From assembly GCA_050084515.1 (NCBI GenBank), contig CM114273.1, positions 23,684,001-23,748,000 of the forward strand: a stretch of 64,000 nt of DNA, given 5' to 3'. Origin of the DNA: Blasia pusilla. Its lineage: Eukaryota > Marchantiophyta > Marchantiopsida > Blasiales. The notes under the pieces are model-generated. The model was not told where the DNA came from. It did not search any database and was given only the letters and a program-made list of their open reading frames with translations. The position numbers were made by a program, and so were the translations under genes. Of the stretch, positions 11,290-24,064 are shown one piece after another. The first letter of the stretch is position 1. Each line of letters starts with the position of its first letter.

Positions 11290-14200
11290 ACTAAAAGTGC
11301 AAAAATTGACAATCTTCAAAGCCGCAAAATAGGAAGAAGCCTCTTGCCGTTGGCGATGCCAATCTACACTATTAGTGAAACTTGGGGGGGGGAGGGGTTT
11401 ACTATAACTCGGAAGAAACAAAGCCAAAAAATGTACTTTCTATAAGAAGTGAAGTTCTCTTTAAAAAAAATGGTGCGTCAATCCTTGCCGTATGCACATG
11501 GGACTATTTTGCACCTCTTTTCAAATCTGCATTTTTTTAGCAAATGCGTGTGGTGTCTTCATTGGCGGCTCAAAGAGAACCCCGTTAATCCACATATATT
11601 TTTGTGTGTTACATGTTTCATTCTGTGAATTATTCCCGTCCCCTCTACACAGGTGTGTGATGGTCACTGAATTAACTTTGGTATAACTGAGGTGCCTTGG
11701 TTTGCTAATTTGGGGAAAAATTTAGAGTCAAGAAATTGCACCTACGAGTGGAGTTGAACCAAGAGTCTGTCGTGAGAGGAGCAAAAGATGCACTTCGATA
11801 AAAACGAGTGATGGAAAACCCATCGGAAGTACAAAAGAGGGGGACTCAAAGAGTCAAAACCTGAAGGCCACAACAAGACCAGAAAAAGGAAGAAGGGGGC
11901 ATTCCCCCCCCTAAACTAAATAATTCGTGAGAGGGGACGCAAGAGCGGTAGCAACGATACTTAGGGCACATTGGCGTAGTGGCAACGACACTTTGAGGTG
12001 ATTTTTTTTACCAAGAGCTTGCATTCCAATCTGCTTGCTTGGTTGGATCTCACAGTGTTGCATGAAAGGAATCTTTGAGCTCAAAGCCGAGTGCTGGTTT
12101 CAGTAATGGGTAGAGATTCTGCATAATCTCTACTCCTAATTCTTTCTCTGTCTATGATGAGGTGAACTATTCGTTTTGCTGATATAGTGAAAAGAATAGT
12201 TCATGAATAATGGATTGTATCATTATTTCTGAGAGCTCTTCTTCCACTCCCTTTCGTTTTACAGAATCGACAATGGACTTCGCCTCCCACTCTTGTAAGA
12301 GCCTTTGATAGTAGCCTTTCTCAAAATTTCACCCTAGATTTTGCCACACTTAGAGAGGTTGAGTTAACTTCTAGCCCCCACATTTTTGGGATCCCTTCCA
12401 TGCGTGGCCTTTTTTATCAGGCCTTCACATTTAATTACCATCAACCATAATCCAAGGACGACTTTTCGTTTGCGACAAGCAGAAATGGTTAGATTTGGCG
12501 AGACCTGACTTCCATGCTACCGGAGTGCGCACCTCCTCTCTTGGATCGGCGGATAGGGATATTTTTTCATGGCAATATTCTATTTCTTCTTTGATTAAAA
12601 AATTTATTACAAAAATATAATAATACTAATACTAATAATAAAAGATTTAAAATTTTTATCACTCTTAAATTGTACGCTTTCTTACTTTTCTCTCAAAAGA
12701 TCGAGTCCCATCAAGCCGAAACGAAACAACCGGGACAGAAGAAAAGGAAAATCCGAAGATTCATCCGAGGAATAAAATAAATAAATTGTTTTCCACTCCA
12801 GACAAACTGCCACCAAATGACAAATGTAAACCACGGTCGCTACGAAGGTGGTGTACATCCCTCGACGGAGTTAGTAATAGAACGACATTAATATCGTAGC
12901 CGTCCATCTCGCACATGCATGTGATGACAGAAGGTGACGTGCTAACGGTACATAACGTGTAGCCCATCCGCGTCCACCTCAGTTCGGACTGCTAGGAGTC
13001 ATAGGATCCCGTGCCACGTGCTCGTGACACGGCTACACATCCCGGCGAAGAAGTTCCACTTCACGCACCCATTTCATTGGTAGTATTTCAAAATAAATAA
13101 GCGCATTCAAAGGTGTTATCGCATTCCCGAGCTATTTTAGTGTAGCTTTGCCAGAAGTATACTCCGTGGGCGTTATCAAGCGACTACCTGCTTCTGGTGT
13201 CCGGGAGATCTAGACATCCACTGATGTTCCGGAGATTGGATTTTCTCGTCACATGCACGTGGTTGAAGCTCTTGCGTCGGTTTGCTTTGCGCAAGGTATT
13301 ACTCGTGTCGATTAGGTTTTCGTGTGTGTCTGTGGGGTTGATGGTAGTGTAGATAGGCTTAGGCCAGTGCTTTTCGGGTTAGTCGTCGGTGGTGACTTAG
13401 AGTCTTCAATTCGCTTGTGCATGACAGGTCGATCGTTTGCGCTGGACCGAAGAGTGTCATTGTGTCTTGTTACGGTTTCTGATCCGCTTTTATGATTTTG
13501 TGTTTCTCTTATTGAAGTTCCCGGTTGTGTGTGTCGTCAGTTCTTGATGGAACGTCGTTGCTGTTTCGCCTCATAATTGGAACTATGCACTTCTGAGTTT
13601 TTCGAAACCCCGCCACTGCTTGCGCAATTCCACTCTGCAGGTTGGAAATGTTGGTGCGTGTCTGCAGAGTAACCTGTTTTCAGCTAAATCTCTTCCTGAT
13701 AGACTCCCAGGGGATTTACGAGCCAATCGTGTGATCAGCCAAACTATTTAGCAGGTGCGTCGTTTCATCCATCTGGCTGTTAGAAAACTCCTTCCAATTC
13801 TTGGATCGGGGCTGATCAGAGATTCTTCAGATCAGGAATCCTTAGGCCAAACGCACACAACATGAAGCTATCGCCGTCTGAACCAAAACGGCCCCTCCGT
13901 TTCTTTCTCGTACTCGATACAATGTTCGACGATTTTAATATATTCAACAGAACTTTCGATATTGGTGAGAACAGCGCGATTGCTGGATTTTTCGAGTACT
14001 CCGAGAGATAAATTATGCAATTATTAGGAGGTCTGCGTTCCATACACATCATTTTGGTTTTAGAAGAATAACGGTATATGGGGTGGAAACTTGTAGTATT
14101 ATATCTACATTCGCGGAAGAGTAAGAAATCGTACTGAAACATGCGATGACAGTTTAACGCGTGCGTAGAGGTCCAAGGGAAGGGATAGCTTCAGCATGAG

Positions 14201-15170
14201 GTACAGTTCAACGCGTATCTACAGATCCAAGAATTTGAGCATGAAGTCAAGAATCTGATGGTTCGGGTCATGTGATAGCGAAACAGTGATAGAATGTAAA
14301 TGTTGGGCAGAAGGTGGGACTGGCGCAGTGACACGCCCATTGTCGTCGTGACAGGGCAATAAGCTTGCGGCCGCCCAGAGTATTGAGAATTGTTTTTCAA
14401 TAATGATCTTCTGAAGAATACTTCTCGAAAAATCTTTCGATGGTTATCTTTTGACAATCAGGTCCAAGAGAAGATATAGAGAATGAATAGAAGAAACGAG
14501 TTTCATACAGGTGTAATTGTGAAGTCACCAAGTTAGACGAGGGTTGATGACAGAAAACCAATAGAAATACACAAGTTTGCATTGGCTAAAATTTAGGTGT
14601 CCTGGATCAGGAGCAATATCGTTGTAGCATGGACACATGCTTTCAGATAAGATTTTTTCTTCATCATCGCATCTCACGGAAACATCATGCCGACAATGTC
14701 CCTCATCAGCTATTGAAGCGGTTGTCTGAGTGAATGCTTAGTCTAACCTAAGAAGGGAGGTATAAGACCCGCGAATTAGACAGTGCCCCTGCCCGCTTTT
14801 TTCTGGAAGGAAGGTACTACGATGATCTCATGATCTTTGCCATATATAGAAATGTGATCTTGCATTTTCTTCCTAGGTAGCCCCGTATTTCCTTTCGTCA
14901 CTGCCGACGACTTCATCTAAGGACACCGATTCATCGTCGAGATTTGCGGAGAACATTCTATACATTCCCTACTTTCTTGTGCGAGAGGTTGAAACCACTT
15001 TATTATAAAAAAAACCTCAAAAGAGGACAAAGAAAGGAAACTCAAAAGAGGAGTAAAAAAATGTATTAAAGAATGAAAAAAGCCCACAAGCCCGATGTTT
15101 ACGTGGCAACACCGGTTCAACGAGCAACACGATTGATTGCTTGAAACAAATATGACAAGAACATGAGTGG
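11290..15170. other. No recognisable gene
   Basis: Scattered short frames show no known domain. A GC-richer island at 12.82-13.05 kb carries ACGT-core motifs (GTGCCACGTG at 13011-13020) and is followed by T/G-rich sequence resembling a plant 5' leader or intron (13.2-13.8 kb). A promoter of an unrecognised transcript is possible but unproven. Confidence 0.4.
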
Positions 15171-15174
15171 TTGG

Positions 15175-16015
15175 TCATACGTGAATGGACGACGAGGCGA
15201 ACGACCTCCCACCACCTCCGCACGACGTATTAATGCCAAGGCTTGTGCACGTTGTAAGGCCACTGAGAAGATGATTCTCGAGGGAGTGGTGAGCACATGT
15301 TTTCAGGAAAGCATCAAAAGGCACATGTAAATGACCGAATACTTCCACTACAAACGGAATAAATCCGTCAGTCGCATATATCAGCATAATTTAACTCCTT
15401 GATTCTTGCTGCAACTTCGGCCGCCAAACCTTTGGTATGTGCGGCTCTACACACCAAGTCAGAACGTGTTGGATCAGCAAACACCACATCACCTAGTGTC
15501 CGGAATCCACCTTGAGACATAACAAGATCCACTCTCCGACGAGAGGTTGCTTGTGTGGTTGAAGGTAGGACATGGAGTTGCTCTTGCCCAACGGTATATC
15601 CTGCCGTACGAGCCACCGATGCTACCGCCTCTCTAATGACATCATGTGTGGCCGTTCGTTCTCCACCATGTGCACATCGGAGAATATGGATACCCTTGGC
15701 ATCAATAGGATCCCCGCATACACAATTTGGCACACCTAAGAGAGAAGGATGGGGAAGTCCAAGACGTAACCGCAAAGCTGTCGAGAATATACTTCGAGGA
15801 AGACAAAATGGAGGAATAAGAGGATTTGCAGTAAGCCACGCCCCCGCTCCGGTACCCGCACATGAATGTAGACGAGCTCGATTAGCGTCGGAGGATGCCT
15901 CTGAGAGAATGCTCGAAAAGTTGATTTGATGCAGATTCTCGGAGATATGCTCTTGAAGTCGATCAAGCCCTTCTGTAATTAGTTGGTGAAAGGGGTAGAA
16001 TTGCTTGTGTAGCAA
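15175..16015 (-). pseudogene. CCHC knuckle and restriction-like endonuclease of the non-LTR element
   Basis: The block contains CVCGDPIDAKGIHILRC, a C-X-C-X8-H-X3-C knuckle, followed by GGERTATHDVIREAV. The endonuclease-type signature is RRRVDLVM, then LGDVVFADPT and a later Lys/Glu-containing helix, giving the spaced Asp/Asp/Lys pattern of PD-(D/E)XK nucleases. It carries on across a frame change near 15.38 kb into DGFIPFVVEVFGHLH. Family knowledge puts such domains at the C-terminus of target-specific non-LTR elements, where they nick the DNA. Assignment of the catalytic residues is inference. Confidence 0.8.
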
Positions 16016-16382
16016 GAGGAAGAAGAGCTCGTGCAGATCTTAGTTGTTGTTGAAATAACAAGTCCCCCTCCTCGACATGGGCGATATGATCCATCAAGAT
16101 AGGTGTATCTCCTTGGAGAAACCTTGAAGCCATAATCGGTGTTACCAACGCCCAACTCCCCAAAAAGGTTGCGGGAGCAAATGTGACTGTGGAGGATAGT
16201 CCCACCCCTCCAAAAGAAATAGGCAAGATAGCTTGTCGTGAAGCAAAGACACCATCCTCTCCCTTAAAGGTATTCGGGCCAAGAAGTTGACCAAAAGTTG
16301 CCAAGATAGAAGCATCAAAAGAGGCCAGCCCATGTAAAAAGCTTGAAGTGGGAGGACAAGTGCGAAGAAGGTAGGAAGGACG

Positions 16383-17369
16383 TCAAAGAAAACATTGGGA
16401 GAGAATCCCATAAGCCACTTGGGGATCCCCAAGATGAGGTAATAAATGAAGCCATTCCACGTCTTTCAAAAGGGCCTCATCCACGAACTTTGAGACATAG
16501 TTGATGAAGCCAATTGGGACCCCAAGAACTCTAACCCCTTCAATGTAAATGGGAAAATCAGGAGTAGGTGGGGTGAATGTTGAGGGAAGGCATGAAGGAG
16601 ACCATACTCCACATTTACTAGGTTGGACTTTAAGGTTTAAGAAAGAGAGTTGCTCCACGAAATGGGTATAAGCAGGAACCACTTCAGAAGGAGGACCTAA
16701 AATGTGAGTGTCATCAGCAATAGAAGGGAAAAGACAAGATGGAAATGCTTGCGCTGATGCTCGAAGGGCACGAAAATGGGCAATGGCAAAGAGTGGGCCT
16801 CCCATGGGATCACCTTGACGTGTGCCACAAGCCAATTGTAGAATACTATATTCCCCAGAAGTAGCATGATGGGAATAGATAATGGGCGTATCATAGGCAT
16901 AGAAGGAGCAAACAAATGGAATGAGGCTCGCGAGTTGTCCTCCTGTACAACGTAATTCCTCAAAGATGGCCGCACGAGAAACTGAATTGAATGCGTTAGC
17001 CACATCGACTTGAATTGCTACCCAATCTGGATGAATATCAAGAGTGGAGCGAATCCCATGCACCACAACTTCACAACCTCCAGGAGTTGCCACTCCAAAT
17101 TGATGAGGAAATAAGTGGACACTAAAGTGAGGACGAAATTGCAAGCATAGGGATCGACTGACCAAGCGGTATAAAACCTCTCCAATAGCCAAAGGGCGCA
17201 CACCTGAAGGAGGCTTATCCATAGCCAACAAACGACAAGCCCCTAAGAGCCTAGAGATAGAGAATGGGAGACGACTTGCCGCCATATGTGCACACACCTT
17301 ATATAGAGAGACAAAGCCACTTGCTGAATCTGCTGGGATAAAGCAATCGCATATATGCTCAAAAACCAT
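16383..17369 (-). pseudogene. Reverse transcriptase domain of the non-LTR element
   Basis: A 328-codon open block covers RT motifs in order: PSGVRPLAIGEVLYRLVSR (motif 1-2 region), IQVDVANAFNSVSR with the first catalytic Asp near residue 122, GTRQGDPMGGPLFA (motif B, about 182-195) and SIADDTHI with the Asp pair near 219-220. The usual aromatic residue before ADD is Ile here. Upstream codons (17.24-17.6 kb) continue the protein in another frame. The thumb continues at 15963-16304 after a shift. Confidence 0.9.
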
Positions 17370-17683
17370 CCCTGATAGCCCGCTTGCGATAAGCGAGGAG
17401 TATGCAGAGAAGCCCTAGTGAAAACCTCCAAGTCAAGCTCCAAGTCAAGGTCTGTTGTATAGTCTTCCACAAAAGATGGAGCATCCCCACTTGAAGGAGG
17501 ATGAAGAGCTTCTAAGAGAGCCACTGTTTCCGCACTTGGAACCGCCGGAGAAAGAGGACCCAATGCTCGAGCTGCACGTGAAAACTCACCAACCTGCCCC
17601 AATAGTAGACTTCGTCGAAGGCGTTGTTGTATTGAAGGCCTCCCATGATTGGCATGTTGAGTGGGATGAGCATGACTAAGGCC

Positions 17684-18654
17684 TCATTTCTCAAGTACAT
17701 GCTCATTCTGAAGATTCTCCCAATCCCCTAACATAAAGCGTTGAATATGTGTGGAGGTTTCACGATGACCCATTGCATCCCCCCTTGGAGGGAGGACTAA
17801 AACCCATTGTGGGAAGAGTAATAGGAGATACCAAGCATTTATATCTGTGGGGTCACACGCTAACCTTTCTAATGGGAATAGCAAAGCTTGTTGGGTGATG
17901 GGGCGAAGAGCAATAGGAATGCGAGTGTAGAGTTTAGGACGAGGAAGACCTGGATGGAAAGAGCGAAGGAGATCAATTTGGCTTAACCAGGTCCAAGCAG
18001 TTGTTGTGGGGAGTGCAGTAGGAGTTGGTATCGGGTTAGGGATTGAAGACCCATGCATGGATCGACAGTACCGCGGATGTCTTTTGATCCCATTAGGAGC
18101 AAAGTCCTTACCACAAGGTATGCAACTAACCTTTGGTACAAATGGAGAAGTAGAAGGGTTACAAGGAGAAGAAGGTTACAAGGAGAGGAGGTGGGAGGTG
18201 CAAGAGGTGGTGATGGCCGACGATGAGGGGGTAAATAGGTTGGGGAAGGAGGAGGAGGAAGAGGGGAGATTCGGGTAGAATAGATGGGAGTTGGAAGCAA
18301 GGGCATAGATGAGATATGTGGGGATGGCAAAGTAGAAGGATTCGATAATAATGGATCAGGATTAGGCTCAATAGGACAAGGCGAAGAAGGGAGAAGAGGA
18401 GAATCCGGAAGAAACGTAGCGAGTGTAATGGGTGTATTAGCATCTGGAGGAAAATGGCGAGATCGACGATGAGGAGGTGAACCAGGAGGAGAGGTTACGG
18501 CTGAAGGAGGGCGTGTAAAACCAGATAAGCGAGTAGATGGAGAATCCAACTCCATCTCTGATGACATAGAAGTAAAGGTAGGCAAGTCTTCGAAGACAAG
18601 AAAAGACATACGGAACGTGGTTTGGAGAAAGCATGAGGATAACGAACAAAGCAA
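17684..18654 (-). pseudogene. N-terminal zinc-finger/proline-rich part of the non-LTR element
   Basis: The first ~150 codons are Pro/Ser-rich and low in complexity. Near 18.05-18.13 kb the minus strand reads CIPCGKDFAPNGIKRHPRYC, a C-X2-C-X11-H-X3-C zinc finger. In R2-like elements such N-terminal fingers bind the DNA target. A frame change follows, then a linker (down to 17684) with helical character. The finger is intact in sequence although the overall reading frame is not. Confidence 0.75.
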
Positions 18655-20500
18655 AAGTAGTGGAGAGATGAAGATTAGGCAATACCAAATTTATGATTGA
18701 AAGTTATTATAAGAAAAATATAAAAAGTAATTGAAAAGGAAAAGTGATGGATATGGTATCGGAAGAGGTGGCTCAAGAATATGAATTTCTAATGTTTTAA
18801 ACGTATGTAGGGGCAAAACAATAAGGTAAGGAGTTGAAAGAGCAAGGAAGACTTTTAGGAGGAATTGACCTAAAACAAACCCGTACACAAAAATAGGCGC
18901 CTACAAAGAAGGAAGAAAAAATAGAAAACCTATTTGATATCAAAAGAACGAGCTCGTCAAGACAGGCCCAAACACGCCCAAACCCGACATTCAAGAAGAA
19001 AGTTATTAAAGAAATTGGTAACACCGAATAAGAGGATGTGGGGGAGGAAGTGAGCCACCCACCAATGACCGCTATGAGGGAATGAGTTCGTAATGTTGGG
19101 CCCAGCCCGTATCAAAAGATCCAGAAAAGAAAGAGGAATCCCTTAAACCAATTGTAACCCGGTATCACTCTATAAGGAGAGCGCTATGTTTGAAATTGCG
19201 TATTGGAATCTATGAGCACATTTAGGAGAGAAGGAGGTCCAAAGATCCCAAGAACTTTGGAAATCTCAATCTTAAGTGGAAAAAAGAAGAACCCAAAGTT
19301 CAAGCTTGAGAAGATGAACACATTGGGCCTTAAATTGAAAAGATTGGATCACCATGGAAATAATTACAAACAAAATTCTAAACGTCCGCCATAGTCTTTC
19401 TCCATAGTCCTCCTCCTCCTCAAGCCCCCCATGCCTTTTGGCAAGAGTGGTTGTTTAATTTTTTATTTTTTTTTCGTATCATTTGGTTGAGGTTTAGAGG
19501 AAGGCATATAATATTAAAAAGTGTTGGAAGATTTATTATTGTATAGTTTGTGGAAAATTAATAATACTAGGCATTCTCCTATAATAAGTTAATAATATAA
19601 ATAGAAAAACATAGTAACGTGTGTAATCTTTTCAATACGGATAGTAGGGCTCCTAAAATCAGGCATTTTAAAGAAAATCCATAACTTCCCCAAAACAAGA
19701 GTTATGACCGAGTATCTCGGTCTATTGGCATTCCAAATCCATAGCAACTCTCTCCTCCAATCGTACTTTAACTTCATTGATCTAGACCAGAATGCTTTCA
19801 GGTAACTTCTACAGGTAAAAAAACCCTCCACTTCTTCAACAAAGACCGATCACACTTCCCAATTGCAGATTTTGCTCCACCATCACAGATTAGGGATGTG
19901 AACCCAATAAATTAGGTTGTTCATTGTAGATATTTTACTTCTATTCACTCAATACAACTAATAAGCCTCTATGTGCTTACAACTTTGAATCTCTCGTCGC
20001 AATTGGCAAGGGACGAAAGAAGATACATTTCACGGCAAGTGGAGGAGGACTCTCAAGTCCAAGTAGGCTCAAAACAGAAGGAAGAAGTCATGAGAAAATG
20101 AAGGAGATTCGAGTATACACTTTCTAGTCTCCTCCGAACTTGTGAAGATACAACTTGTCATTGTTTTTCTAAAGTTTGTTGGACGACAACTAAAGAAGCA
20201 TCTCTGTTTGTCTCATTGCCACTTTACCTCAAGATCTTTGACAATAAACACTGTCAGTGACGCACCAAGATGGATTGTGTAGCCTTCACTAATCACCCTC
20301 AAAATCCTTCTTAGAGGAGACACTGCAATGCAAGTGAATCTGACTCGATTCTATCTCAATCTGAATGATTGTCGCTGATGATGAAGGATTAATAATTCTT
20401 GCCTTTCACACGACCTACATGAACGTGGAATGGACCTTGGCATAGCGTATGCTCCACCTAGACATCATGGGTATGGCTCAAGAAGAGTTGGAAGCAATGG
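18655..20500. other. No recognisable gene; possible 5' region of the non-LTR element
   Basis: The part next to the element (18.66-19.15 kb) could be its 5' untranslated region on the minus strand. Further right the sequence is AT-rich with no coding pattern that I recognise. Confidence 0.4.
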
Positions 20501-20510
20501 TCTCGTGCAA

Positions 20511-20756
20511 TGTGCCAACATCAACAACCCCCTTTAGCGAATCATCATGGCTCTTGGCTTCCCTCACTACTACATAGAGGCCTACAAAATCTCATATTAC
20601 TTCATAGTTGCGGGATTATGATCATCAATTTGTGTGCCAACAACAACAACCTCCTTTAGCGGATCATCACGCTCTTGGCCTCCCTCACTACAACATAGAG
20701 GCCTACAAAATCTCATATTATTTCATAGTTGCAGGATTATGATCATCAATTTGTGG
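20511..20756. repeat. About 121-bp tandem duplication
   Basis: Two adjacent copies share GAGGCCTACAAAATCTCATA (20578 and 20699) and GGATTATGATCATCAATTTG. They differ by scattered substitutions and a one-base indel, so the duplication is not recent. Confidence 0.85.
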
Positions 20757-20759
20757 GTA

Positions 20760-22280
20760 ATTGTTAGGGATTCCAATTCCTAGGAAAAACCCCGTGGAGT
20801 TTAACCCTGACTGATTTCTTGCTCATCTTGCTGCAAACATAATGGGAACCCATTTCAAATTTTCCATTACCAATCTAGAATGCAAGTGCATTCGATGCCA
20901 CAAAAGAGTAATGCTGCTCTTGAAGATGCCTTAGCTGGTTGATCCACTCATGTGGATTTATCATCTAAGAGGAAGTTTGAATTTTTTGAATTTTTTTTAT
21001 ATCATCTTACTGTATTGGAGCAGTTTGTCTTCTAAAGTAATTAATTTTGTTAAGTTCAGCAATATATTTCCTTTTCTATCCAAATTACTAAAATAAATGT
21101 CGCTGCACATTTCTTGTTCTCCTACTATTTTTTCTTGGTTGGCTATTATGTTTTGTTGGATAGTCCATTATAATATAAACTGTAGATGAACTAATAATGC
21201 TTCCAGCTTGTTTTTCTGTTCAAGAAGTTTATCTTTCTTCCTGTGGTAGTTTGTTGAGTGCTTAAATTCCCCTGCTCTTATGTATTTTTTCTTTACTCAC
21301 AAATATTATTCCCGTATGCTGACTAGTAATGATGCTATCAAACTTCATAATTTATAAGTCACATTCTTACCGTGGTATTTTACAATGAAAACGATCATAT
21401 CAGATTTCCTTCCCACGAATTCAAAGTCTCATAGCTTTTCTCACCTTCGTCGCCACAGATCAGTACACTAAACTCGCACATTACAGTTCACATTCGCAGA
21501 AATTTCACATTAGCCGGACTTCAACATAAGGGATACAAAACTAATTGCTGGCTACTTTGCTCTGGCTAACAGACCTTAGATGTACCTTAGATTCAAGGTA
21601 GGTAATACGTAGATGGCCGGGCAGGAGTCCGCATAACATCACTACCAGGGCCAGGGCGTTTATCGTACAGGAACCAGAAGGAAGAATACTAGGGTCTGTA
21701 CATAACGGCTATGACCATGTGTCCTAACATTCACGATATAAGCCTCATCAACCATCGCCCACCGAACTTTCCGCGATCTTACGTAAGGAGGTGCATCATA
21801 CTCGCGAGTAAAAGGAAGACCATACAATCCATTTACCACACAGGACCACACAGAACTCTACTTTATTATATGAAAGCACTGAACTAACTTTGACACCAAA
21901 AGCCGATTAAGGATATACACCAGTCTTCCTTGCAAGCAGAGAATTATAAGTTCACAGAAAACGAGTAAGGTAGGGCAGAGGTCGTCAGAACACGTGAGAC
22001 TTGAAAGGCAAGAGTCCCGATCCGTCGATTACTGCATGCCTGAGGTAAAATGCGTAATCATTAACTCCAACACAAACACTACGCTGTAACGTTGCCGCGA
22101 TTACCGGACAACACTAGACACGATAATGAGCGACGGCTTTGATAGTTTCACTTTACAAATCACGCTCGCAAGGGATCAACAGAAATTCCACCATAGAAAA
22201 CTCGGCCCCGTTGAACATAAGTTCTGTACAACGCTTCGTATCTACAGATGACAACTTCAACAAAACTTTACCTTAACTGG
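20760..22280. other. Intergenic sequence, 3' side of the REF/SRPP gene
   Basis: No gene was recognised. The part nearest 22.28 kb is probably the 3' untranslated region of the neighbouring minus-strand gene. Confidence 0.4.
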
Positions 22281-22282
22281 AT

Positions 22283-23792
22283 TCACTCCACTTTAGTGAT
22301 CTTGTCAAAATATTCTAATGGTAAAACAGGAAGATAACTTGTTAGTGGAAGCTGACTATCCCTGATGATACCTACGATATCGTTCACTTTCTGGCATCCA
22401 AATCGTGTTACTCCTACAGCTTGGGGTACCAAGGGAAATTGAAGAACTCTCTTCCATGCCCTTACTCCGTAAACTTCGGCAATGGGCTCGTACTCATCGA
22501 AGTAATTCTTGGCTGTAGGGTAAATTCCCTTCTTTTGTACCTCCGCCACCACGCTCATTGCCGCATCGGGGGCAACTTTAGCGACATCGTAAGCTTGACA
22601 AGACTTCTCTTTTATCACCGCGGGTACTACGCTATCCACAAAGTATAGGAGATTGTCAACCTGCAACCATAAATGAAATCGGTTTCAGAATTGCTGATAG
22701 TCTTGCTCGCCTAGACAAACCCAATTACCGAAAAGACTTCAAGAAATTCGGCTATTGATTCACACAATTTAGGCCCCAATTGTCCAAACACGTCTAAACT
22801 TTGTTAGGAATGTTAGTTACCTTGCTGTCAACTAGTACCAACAGCTGCAAGGGTTTGCCCTCGAATTTCCGGTAAACAGGTCCAACAACAGTCTTCACGG
22901 TACCTTCGACGCTGTAGACTCCTGGCTTAAGTGGACCAGAACTATCTTTCGCATATTCATAAGATAGCAGTGACATACGCTAACGCCTTTAGGACGATAC
23001 TCTGAATGAATCCTAGATACTTGAGATTTGGCCCTTCTGAGACACTTCGTTCCGAGGGAACAACGGCATCCTGAACAAGAACAAGCGGAATAATGAGCCC
23101 TGATGTGTACGAAGCACGAAACGAGTTCGACATTAACAAATAGAATATGCGTATCATTAACTGTAGAAATTGCACCGTTCACTCAAATTAAGTCATCACC
23201 AAGTCCAAAATCAAGTTGCGACGGGAAGTGAAAGAAAAAGTGGAGTTATTGTCTCGATAACAAAGGAAGACAAGATCAGATTAAGAAAAACTTCGGCCCT
23301 TGAAAGCGTAGTACACGGTTCGATGACGTTGCAGTCGTTCAATACTTACACAACACAGTTAGAGAAGCTAATTTTAGTGGCAATCAACGAATACAGATTA
23401 TCTGTTAGGAAAAAAAAACTGAAACTCGAAATAATTATATACGGCTTCGCTTTCGCTCCTCAATTGTGCACGAAAAATAGCGCAATCCCTACCGCAACAC
23501 CTGCAATTGTGGGTGAAGACCTAGCATCCTTCAGCAAGTTCGCTGTCCTGCGGCAGGACCTTTTTTGAAAATCATCTTTCCCCACACAGCTCCAATTGCC
23601 ACGTCCACACACTAACCTCTCGACACTCCGAGAGAAAAATCGCAACCTCGACTAGCGAACCGCTTAAACATCAAAAGAAGAGAAACTCCCCGAAAATTTG
23701 GCGACATTTAAAAAAAATGGACGGGAAAAAGCAGCGCGAACTTTGCCAACCTGAGATTCTACCGCAGGAGCCTGCGTTTCCGAATCCGCCAT
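22283..23792 (-). CDS. REF/SRPP family protein (lipid-droplet associated), with one apparent frameshift
   Basis: Exons on the minus strand are 23792-23751 ([14 protein letters not shown], donor CAG|GTTGGC), 23070-22821 and 22660-22283, with clean GT-AG borders and about 222 codons in all. Family landmarks are [41 protein letters not shown] and a C-terminal LPLEYFDKI. These define the rubber elongation factor/small rubber particle protein family, whose plant members coat lipid droplets and act in stress responses. Exon 2 is 250 bases long, one more than fits. The frame encoding the LKYLGF part and the frame encoding YEYAKD are offset by one base around 22960-22977. That offset means a frameshifted pseudogene, a sequence error or an unusual splice. 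No rubber synthesis is implied. Confidence 0.88.
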
Positions 23793-23926
23793 CTCAACCG
23801 TAGAAGAGGCAAGACACCCGCGCTCCTTACACTGGCGATCACCGCTACCGAAACTCGATCGGCTCGCGCACCTCGACTCCTAATGTTTCGGTGAATCCGG
23901 GACAAGTAGCTTAAGAAGGGAGCAGA

Positions 23927-23946
23927 CGGAGAGAGAGAGAGAGAGA
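23927..23946. repeat. (GA)n microsatellite
   Basis: About nine GA units lie in the 5' flank of the minus-strand REF/SRPP gene, where they may fall in its promoter or leader. Confidence 0.8.
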
Positions 23947-24064
23947 AAACTGGAAGCGGGAGAGAAAAGATAGTCCACAAGGAGATGCAGAGGTCTACAA
24001 GAGGGCTGGAAAGAGGGCAACCCTGCAGCGGGAAGGTGGAACCTGGGGTAGACGACCCCAGGTT

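Larger units (their letters stand above)
15175..18654 (-). mobile_element. Non-LTR retrotransposon with restriction-like endonuclease
   Basis: Read on the minus strand, the element encodes, in order, a Pro/Ser-rich leader with an N-terminal CCHC zinc finger, a linker, a reverse transcriptase, a thumb region, and a C-terminal CCHC knuckle with a restriction-like endonuclease. This architecture (endonuclease after RT, zinc finger before it) is that of R2-like and Utopia-type elements, not of common plant L1 LINEs with an apurinic endonuclease. The frame changes several times, so the copy is inactive. No poly-A tail or target-site duplication was found. Ends beyond the coding part are unknown. 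Confidence 0.85.

Noticed and set aside
11735-11790. tRNA-like T-arm string (GGAGTTGAACC) on the plus strand
   Set aside because: No matching acceptor stem, anticodon arm or D arm could be placed around it.
13816-14582. Minus-strand frames of 60-108 codons
   Set aside because: No domain, no splice support and no upstream signals that set them apart from chance frames.
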